A stretch of 64,000 nt of DNA, from NCBI RefSeq assembly GCF_003044185.1, contig NZ_PYYB01000001.1:2898165-2962164 (forward strand), given 5' to 3'. This DNA is from Paraconexibacter algicola (GTDB lineage Bacteria > Actinomycetota > Thermoleophilia > Solirubrobacterales > Solirubrobacteraceae). Position numbers and translations under genes: made by a program. The notes under the pieces were generated by a model that ran no database searches, had not been told where the DNA came from, and worked only from the letters and a program-made list of their open reading frames with translations. The number at the start of each line of letters is the position of its first letter. The stretch's first letter is position 1. Of the stretch, positions 60,088 to 64,000 are shown piece after piece.

Positions 60088-60897
60088 ATGCACGACCTGA
60101 TCCCCTCCGGTGCGGACCCGCTCCGCATCGCGGTCATCGACACCGACTCCGGCTTCCTGCAGGTGCTCGGCAAGCGCCTCGAGCGCTTGGGCTGGGAGCA
60201 CCGCGTCCTCGCCGGTGCGGTGCCCGTCGAATCGCTCGTCGCCATGCGCCTCAGCGCCCTGGTCGTCGATCTCGCCACGCTCGGCCCCGCCGCGTGGGAG
60301 TACCTGGACAAGCTGACGACCGGGCTTCCCGGTCTCGGCGTCATCGTCTGCACCGGGCAGTCGACGGTCGCCCAGCGCGTCCGCGGCCTGCGCCTCGGCG
60401 CCGACGACTGGCTCGGCAAGCCGTGCCACCCCGAGGAGCTCATCGCCCGCATCGAGGCGGTCGTCCGCCGCCGCCGCCGCAGCGAGGATCGCTCCGCGGC
60501 GCCGATCGCGGCCGGCGAGATCGAGATCCGCTCCGACCGCTTCCAGGCGTTCGTCGGCGACCGCTCGATCGACCTCACCCGCCGCGAGTTCGAGCTCATC
60601 GAGCTGCTCGCCGGGGCGGAGGGCCGCGTCCTGGAGCGCGAGGAGATCTACCAGCGGGTGTGGGGCTACGCGATGGCCCGCGGCGACCGCTCGGTCGACG
60701 TCTTCGTCCGCAAGCTCCGCCAGAAGCTCGAGAAGGCGTCCCCCGACTGGCGGTACATCCACACGCACTTCGGGGTCGGGTACCGGTTCGCGCCGGAGCC
60801 GGTCGACGGCGAGCCGCCCGCGCCGCGGCCGGAGCTCAGCGTCGTCCCGGACCCCGCGTCCGCGGACGCCGAGCGTCTCGCCGCCGCGCTGCGGTAG
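60088..60897 (+). CDS. PhoB/PhoP-type two-component response regulator
   Basis: A 269-aa OmpR-family regulator. The receiver (about 12-128) has the acidic pair in VIDTD (Asp18, Asp20), the phospho-acceptor Asp61 in LVVDLATLG, Thr89 and Lys111 in LGKPCHPEEL. The DNA-binding domain (about 145-240) has RREFELIELLAGAEGRVLEREEIYQRVWG, recognition helix RGDRSVDVFVRKLRQKL and wing IHTHFGVGYRF. A 30-residue Pro/Ala-rich tail follows. Adjacent to phoU and preceded by PHO-box-like repeats, it is the best candidate for the phosphate regulator. No histidine kinase gene is nearby. Start chosen from the -10 at 60072. Confidence 0.9.
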   Translation: MHDLIPSGADPLRIAVIDTDSGFLQVLGKRLERLGWEHRVLAGAVPVESLVAMRLSALVVDLATLGPAAWEYLDKLTTGLPGLGVIVCTGQSTVAQRVRGLRLGADDWLGKPCHPEELIARIEAVVRRRRRSEDRSAAPIAAGEIEIRSDRFQAFVGDRSIDLTRREFELIELLAGAEGRVLEREEIYQRVWGYAMARGDRSVDVFVRKLRQKLEKASPDWRYIHTHFGVGYRFAPEPVDGEPPAPRPELSVVPDPASADAERLAAALR

Positions 60898-60915
60898 CCG
60901 GGGCTCCCGGCGCGG

Positions 60916-60921
60916 TACGCT
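60916..60921 (+). promoter_or_regulatory. -10 hexamer TACGCT, leaderless start
   Basis: TACGCT ends 6 nt before the GTG at 60928. Confidence 0.5.
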
Positions 60922-60927
60922 CACGAC

Positions 60928-61287
60928 GTGAGCACCGGCCTGCGCAACACGCTGATCGTCTTCGCGATCGCCGCCGCCGTCCACTTCGTCCCGGGCGGTG
61001 GCAGCACGGCCGACACCGTCGGCGCGCTCCTGTCGATCGCGATCACGGTCTGCTTTGTGCTGATCGGCGCGCGCCTGTACCGGGAGAACCGGGTCGAGAT
61101 CTTCTCGTTGGGCGACCGTCACCGCGGCCTGCTGTATGGGGCGCTCGGCGTCGCCGTGTTCGCGATGGCCGCGCGGCGCGAGCTGTGGGAGACCGGGGCG
61201 GGGCTGCTGCTGTGGATGCTGCTGATCGGCGGGGCGTCGTACGCGCTCGTGCAGGTCTACCGGTACTACAAGAGCTACTCGTTCTGA
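60928..61287 (+). CDS. Four-helix membrane protein of unknown function
   Basis: A 119-aa hydrophobic protein with probable membrane helices at about 6-24, 29-48, 69-84 and 90-108, and a C-terminal YRYYKSYSF. A conserved-looking hydrophilic loop YRENRVEIFSLGDRHRG lies near residues 51-67. It does not match a family I can name. The GTG is fixed by the -10 six bases upstream. It lies between the phosphate regulator and the Tad genes and may belong to neither. Confidence 0.7.
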   Translation: MSTGLRNTLIVFAIAAAVHFVPGGGSTADTVGALLSIAITVCFVLIGARLYRENRVEIFSLGDRHRGLLYGALGVAVFAMAARRELWETGAGLLLWMLLIGGASYALVQVYRYYKSYSF

Positions 61288-61358
61288 CGCCGTTTCGGCA
61301 CAGGATCGTCACACCCTGGTGGTAGCGCCGTGACGCGGCGTCCCGGATCGTCGGTCCC

Positions 61359-61712
61359 ATGGCCGACGGCACATCTCCGGGACGCGGACAGGCGGGACAG
61401 GCGAGCGTCGAGCTCGTCGCGCTGCTGCCGCTGATCGCCCTCCTCGCGGCCCTGCTCGTGCAGGGCGCGCTGGCGGGCTGGGCGCAGTGGTCGGCGGGGT
61501 CGGCCGCCCGGGCCGCCGCTCGTGCGGCGGCGGTCGGCAGCTCGCCCCAGGACGCGGCGCGGGCCGCGGTCCCCGACGGGCTCCGCCGCGGCGTCCGCGT
61601 GCGCCCGGACGGCGAGGGCGTTCGCGTCACCGTCCGGATCCCGGCGCTGGTCCCGGGCGTCGGCAGCGTGCACGCGCGCGCCCGCTTCACGCCGCAGGGG
61701 GCGGGGTCGTGA
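61359..61712 (+). CDS. TadE-like pilus assembly protein
   Basis: A 117-aa TadE-type pseudopilin-like protein. The motif GQAGQASVELVALLPLIALLAALLVQGALAG near residues 10-40 contains the conserved Gly-x-x-x-Val-Glu region before the membrane helix; the following Ala-rich region and a small beta domain (RVRPDGEGVRVTVRIPAL) complete it. TadE-like proteins support Flp/Tad pilus assembly. Its stop overlaps the next start (GTGA). A weak two-unit PHO-box-like stretch lies 42 bp upstream. Confidence 0.75.
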   Translation: MADGTSPGRGQAGQASVELVALLPLIALLAALLVQGALAGWAQWSAGSAARAAARAAAVGSSPQDAARAAVPDGLRRGVRVRPDGEGVRVTVRIPALVPGVGSVHARARFTPQGAGS

Positions 61713-62053
61713 GCGTCCGCGACGACCGGGGGCAGGCGAGCATCGAGCTCGTCGCGATCCTGCCGCTCGCGCTGGTGGTCGTCCTCGCGATCGCGCAGGT
61801 GCTCGCCGCCGGCGGGGCGCGCGAGCTCGCCGCGACGGCGGCGGCCGCCGGGGCCGCGGCGCTCATCCAGGGCGGCGACCCGGAGGCCGAGGCCCGCGCC
61901 GCGGTCCCCGGCCGCGACCGCGACGACGTCGACGTGCGGATCCGGGGTCGCCGGGTCACCGTCCGGGTGCGGCCGCGCGCGGTCGCCGGCCCGGTCGCCG
62001 ACCTGCTCGTCGCCGAGGCCACCGCGGACGCGGGGGAGGCGGCGGTCCGATGA
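61709..62053 (+). CDS. Second TadE-like pilus assembly protein
   Basis: A 114-aa paralogue of the preceding gene. DDRGQASIELVAILPLALVVVLAIAQVLAAGG near residues 5-36 repeats the TadE signature; a short beta domain (DVDVRIRGRRVTVRVRPRAV) follows. The GTG overlaps the previous stop by 4 bases, and the next ATG overlaps its stop (ATGA). Two tandem TadE-like genes suggest paired minor pilins. Confidence 0.75.
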   Translation: MSVRDDRGQASIELVAILPLALVVVLAIAQVLAAGGARELAATAAAAGAAALIQGGDPEAEARAAVPGRDRDDVDVRIRGRRVTVRVRPRAVAGPVADLLVAEATADAGEAAVR

Positions 62054-62622
62054 GCGTTCCCGACGTCTCCCGCGTCGTGCTGCTCGCCGGCGCCGCCGAC
62101 CCGACCGCGGTCGGCGCCGCGCTCGCCACCGGCCTGCGGTCCGCGCGCGGCGACGGCGTGGCGGTGGTGGCCGTCACGCCCGGGTCGGCCTGCGGCACGG
62201 GCGCGCCGACCACGGCTCCGGCCCGCGCGGCCGCCCGGCGCCTCGCGGCGTCCCTGCGGCTGCGCGGCACCCACGCCACGGCCAGCGGCCGGCTGGTGCA
62301 CGTCCGGCTCGCCGACGAGCCGCTCGCGGCCACCGCCGAGGCCGTCCGCGTGGCCGCGGCCTGCGACGGGCCGATGGTGGTCGTCGTCGCCGGGCCGCGC
62401 GAGCCCGCGCACGACCCCCTCGTCGCCTCGGCCGACGTGGTCGTGGCCGCGGTCCCCGGCACCGTGCCGGACGGTCTGGCGGCCGTGGCGCGGGCGGACG
62501 GGATCGCGCACGTCGTCGCGCTCGACCCGTCGGTCCTCGCGCGCGGCCTGGCGCTCACGGGCCTGCCGGTGCTCGCCCCGCTGCGCGCGCTCGGCCGCAC
62601 GCTCGTCGAGGAGGCGGCGTGA
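62050..62622 (+). CDS. Tad-locus protein with Rossmann-like fold, unknown function
   Basis: A 190-aa Ala/Val-rich soluble protein. Alternating strands and helices (SRVVLLAGAADPTAVGAALATGLRSA, MVVVVAGPREPAHDPLVASADVVVAAVPG) look like a nucleotide-binding Rossmann or TadZ/ParA-like fold, but no Walker motif is visible, so it is not an intact ATPase. It is coupled by 4-base overlaps to the TadE-like gene and the TadG-M15 gene, so a role in pilus assembly is inferred. Confidence 0.6.
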   Translation: MSVPDVSRVVLLAGAADPTAVGAALATGLRSARGDGVAVVAVTPGSACGTGAPTTAPARAAARRLAASLRLRGTHATASGRLVHVRLADEPLAATAEAVRVAAACDGPMVVVVAGPREPAHDPLVASADVVVAAVPGTVPDGLAAVARADGIAHVVALDPSVLARGLALTGLPVLAPLRALGRTLVEEAA

Positions 62623-63450
62623 CCCGCCTGCGCGACGACTCCGGGCAGGCACTGTTGCTCGTCCTCGGCGCGGTGCTGCTGGCCGGGGCGCTCACGGCCG
62701 CGATCGTGGCGGTCGCCGCCGGCTTCACGGGCCGTGGCGACGACCAGCGGGCGCTCGACCTCGCGGCGCTCGCGGCGGCCGGCGTGATGGCCGACCGCTA
62801 CGCCGAGGTGACCGATCCGATCGGGGAGCCCGGTCCCGGCGCGCCGCTGCCCGTCGGCCTGGACCTCGACGGCTACCGCGCCGCCGTCCGCGACCGCGCG
62901 GTCGCCACCGCCGCCCGCAACGGGCTGCGGGACGTGCGCGTCGACTTCCCCGGCGCGGGCCCGGGCGCGGTGCCGCTGCAGGTCCGGGTCCGCGCGGCGC
63001 GCGGCGGTGGGGCGGACGGTCCCGACGCGGCGCTCGCGGCGATGGCGGAGGCGCTCCCGCCCGCCGCCGCGGTCCTGCCCGCGACCGCATCGGGCGCGGG
63101 CGCCTACGACGGGCCGCTCGCCTACCGCGACGGCAAGCCGATGCGCCCGGACGTCGCCCTGGCCTACGACCGGCTGCGCGCCGCCGCCCGCGCCGACGGC
63201 GTCACGCTCGTCGTCGTCTCCGGCTTCCGCTCCGACGCCGAGCAGGCCGTGCTCTACGCCCAGCACCCCGACCCCAGGTGGGTCGCACCGCCCGGCAAGA
63301 GCCTGCACCGGCTCGGCACCGAGCTCGACATCGGCCCCCGGTCCGCCTATCCCTGGCTGATCCGCAACGCCCGTCGCTTCGGCTTCCTGCAGCGCTACTC
63401 CTGGGAGCCCTGGCATTACGACTACTCATTGCGTAGTAACCTTTCGGGTT
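62619..63450 (+). CDS. TadG-like N-terminus fused to VanY/M15 D,D-carboxypeptidase; 3' end disrupted
   Basis: A GTG-initiated protein with a TadG-like N-terminus (DDSGQALLLVLGAVLLAGALTAAIVAVAAG, one membrane helix at about 10-34), a linker domain, and an M15B peptidase at about residues 170-270: VVVSGFRSDAEQAVLYAQ near 198, SLHRLGTELDIG (His230, Asp237) and SWEPWHYDY (Glu263, His266). All zinc ligands and the catalytic Glu are present. M15 proteins normally end soon after this point, but no stop occurs here: the frame stays open through the end of the window, running antiphase through the recombinase gene. The end given is therefore the limit of recognisable host sequence. I infer that integration replaced the native stop. 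Confidence 0.75.
63421..63437. other. Candidate attachment-site core at a serine recombinase boundary
   Basis: A dyad ACTAC-N7-GTAGT lies in a locally AT-richer stretch between the end of the M15 domain and the recombinase start at 63451, where serine integrases usually keep attL or attR. No second copy is visible in this window. Confidence 0.35.
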
Positions 63451-64000
63451 GTGTCCAAGGTCTGGGCGGGCGTCGTACGCGTGTCGCACATGGGCGCCCG
63501 CCGATCGGGCGCCGACGACTTCCACTCCGAGCGCGATCAGGTCGCGGCGCTCGAGCGCGCCGTCGCGCGGCTCGGCGGCGACCTCGAGCTTCTCCCGGCC
63601 GAGCTCGGGGTGAGCGGCGGCCTGCCGCTCGCCGACCGGCCGTCGCTGCTCGCCGCCGTCGAAGGGGTCGAAGCGGGCCGGTACCGAGGGATCGTCGTCG
63701 CCTACCAGTCGCGGCTGGCGCGCGACACGCTCGAGGAAGAGCTCATCCATCGCCGGGTCGAGGCCGTCGGCGGGTCGGTGCAGTTCGCGACCGGCGCCGT
63801 GGACGGCGCCACGATCGACGGCAGGCTGCAGCGCCGGCTGCTCGGCGCGTTCAACGCGGCGGAACGCGAGCGGCACGTCGAGCGGTTCGCCGATCTCCGG
63901 GAGGCCGCGACCCGTGCGGGGATCTGGCAGCGACGACAGACCCCGGCCGGGTACCGGCGCGATCCGGACACGCGACGGCTCGTGCCCGACGACCGCGCCG
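63451..64000 (+). CDS. Serine recombinase/resolvase family protein, N-terminal part (truncated by window end)
   Basis: At least 183 residues of a serine recombinase catalytic domain. The nucleophile is Ser12 in VVRVSHMG. IVVAYQSRLARDTLEEELIHRRVEA near residues 78-102 carries the conserved Arg pair, and RRLLGAFNAAERERHVERFADLREAATRAGIW near 118-149 is the E-helix. TPAGYRRDPDTRRLVPDDRA begins the recombinase domain of large serine integrases or transposases. It continues past the window. No ribosome-binding site is clear for the GTG; ATG 63490 would remove the nucleophile and is rejected. Position against a disrupted gene end suggests an integrase at one edge of a mobile element. Confidence 0.85.
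   Translation, partial: MSKVWAGVVRVSHMGARRSGADDFHSERDQVAALERAVARLGGDLELLPAELGVSGGLPLADRPSLLAAVEGVEAGRYRGIVVAYQSRLARDTLEEELIHRRVEAVGGSVQFATGAVDGATIDGRLQRRLLGAFNAAERERHVERFADLREAATRAGIWQRRQTPAGYRRDPDTRRLVPDDRA

Noticed and set aside
61296..61317. Two 11-bp units (CGGCACAGGAT, CGTCACACCCT) before the first TadE-like gene
   Set aside because: Only two units and one with a changed core; too weak to list as a site, although phosphate control of the Tad genes cannot be excluded.
63421..63451. Possible tRNA 3' end as integration target
   Set aside because: No cloverleaf can be drawn; the disrupted feature is the M15 coding end.

Overview
The window is very GC-rich, dense actinobacterial-type DNA with frequent GTG starts, 1-4 base gene overlaps and many apparently leaderless promoters. 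The secreted 257-aa protein at 49019 and the surface proteins with Arg/Lys-rich C-terminal beta modules resemble proteins I know from Thermoleophilia (Solirubrobacterales: Solirubrobacter, Conexibacter, Patulibacter), so I infer that class. Genus is not resolved. I see no tRNA, rRNA, CRISPR array or insertion sequence. No stretch longer than 300 bases lacks a gene.

Layout. 1-12 kb holds ordinary metabolism: an AcrA1-like reductase (partial), crotonase, PEP mutase/isocitrate lyase-like enzyme, zinc-type dehydrogenase, PPOX flavoprotein, ABC-F ATPase, a secreted Leu-rich protein, a TIM-barrel enzyme, a YjbR-like protein and a degenerate ABC1 kinase. 12-18.6 kb on the minus strand holds a GH31 glycosidase, a WYL regulator, an RTX-like secreted protein and a TetR/MFS efflux pair. 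18.8-24.4 kb is a five-gene operon led by a PHP-GT4 fusion, followed by a second GT4, a deacetylase-like protein, a GH63-like hydrolase and a 61-aa protein. 24.4-34.3 kb is a nine-gene minus-strand operon: pstSCAB, lipoprotein, SPOR-like protein, zinc-ribbon protein, multidomain peptidoglycan hydrolase and PF04185-like phosphoesterase. 34.6-50.2 kb runs the other way and encodes secreted propeller-like proteins, a PstS-like protein, an FtsH-type protease, a 1514-aa surface protein and a PhoB-type DNA-binding domain without receiver. 50.1-54.2 kb is an arsR-GAPDH-arsJ arsenate module plus an MFS pump. 54.2-60.9 kb holds a DUF47/PhoU-like gene, a second receiverless PhoB-type domain, a second pstSCAB, phoU and a full response regulator. 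60.9-63.4 kb holds a membrane protein and Tad-type pilus genes ending in a TadG-M15 peptidase fusion. The window closes inside a serine recombinase whose start abuts that fusion's 3' end, suggesting the edge of an integrated element.

How it works together. Nine sites carry tandem 11-bp direct repeats resembling the actinobacterial PHO box (GTTCACC / GGTCAC class): 9365-9408, 14233-14265, 18727-18770, 34461-34504, 34525-34557, 38594-38659, 54852-54895, 55263-55306 and 60013-60034. They lie next to both pst operons, the response regulator, one of the two receiverless regulators, the secreted/FtsH cluster, the PHP-GT4 operon, the GH31 gene and the TIM-barrel gene. I infer that roughly 50 kb is organised as a phosphate-starvation superlocus coupling high-affinity phosphate uptake to envelope remodelling (glycosyl transfer, wall hydrolysis, surface proteins) and to arsenate defence, since arsenate enters through phosphate transporters. 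No histidine kinase is present in the window.
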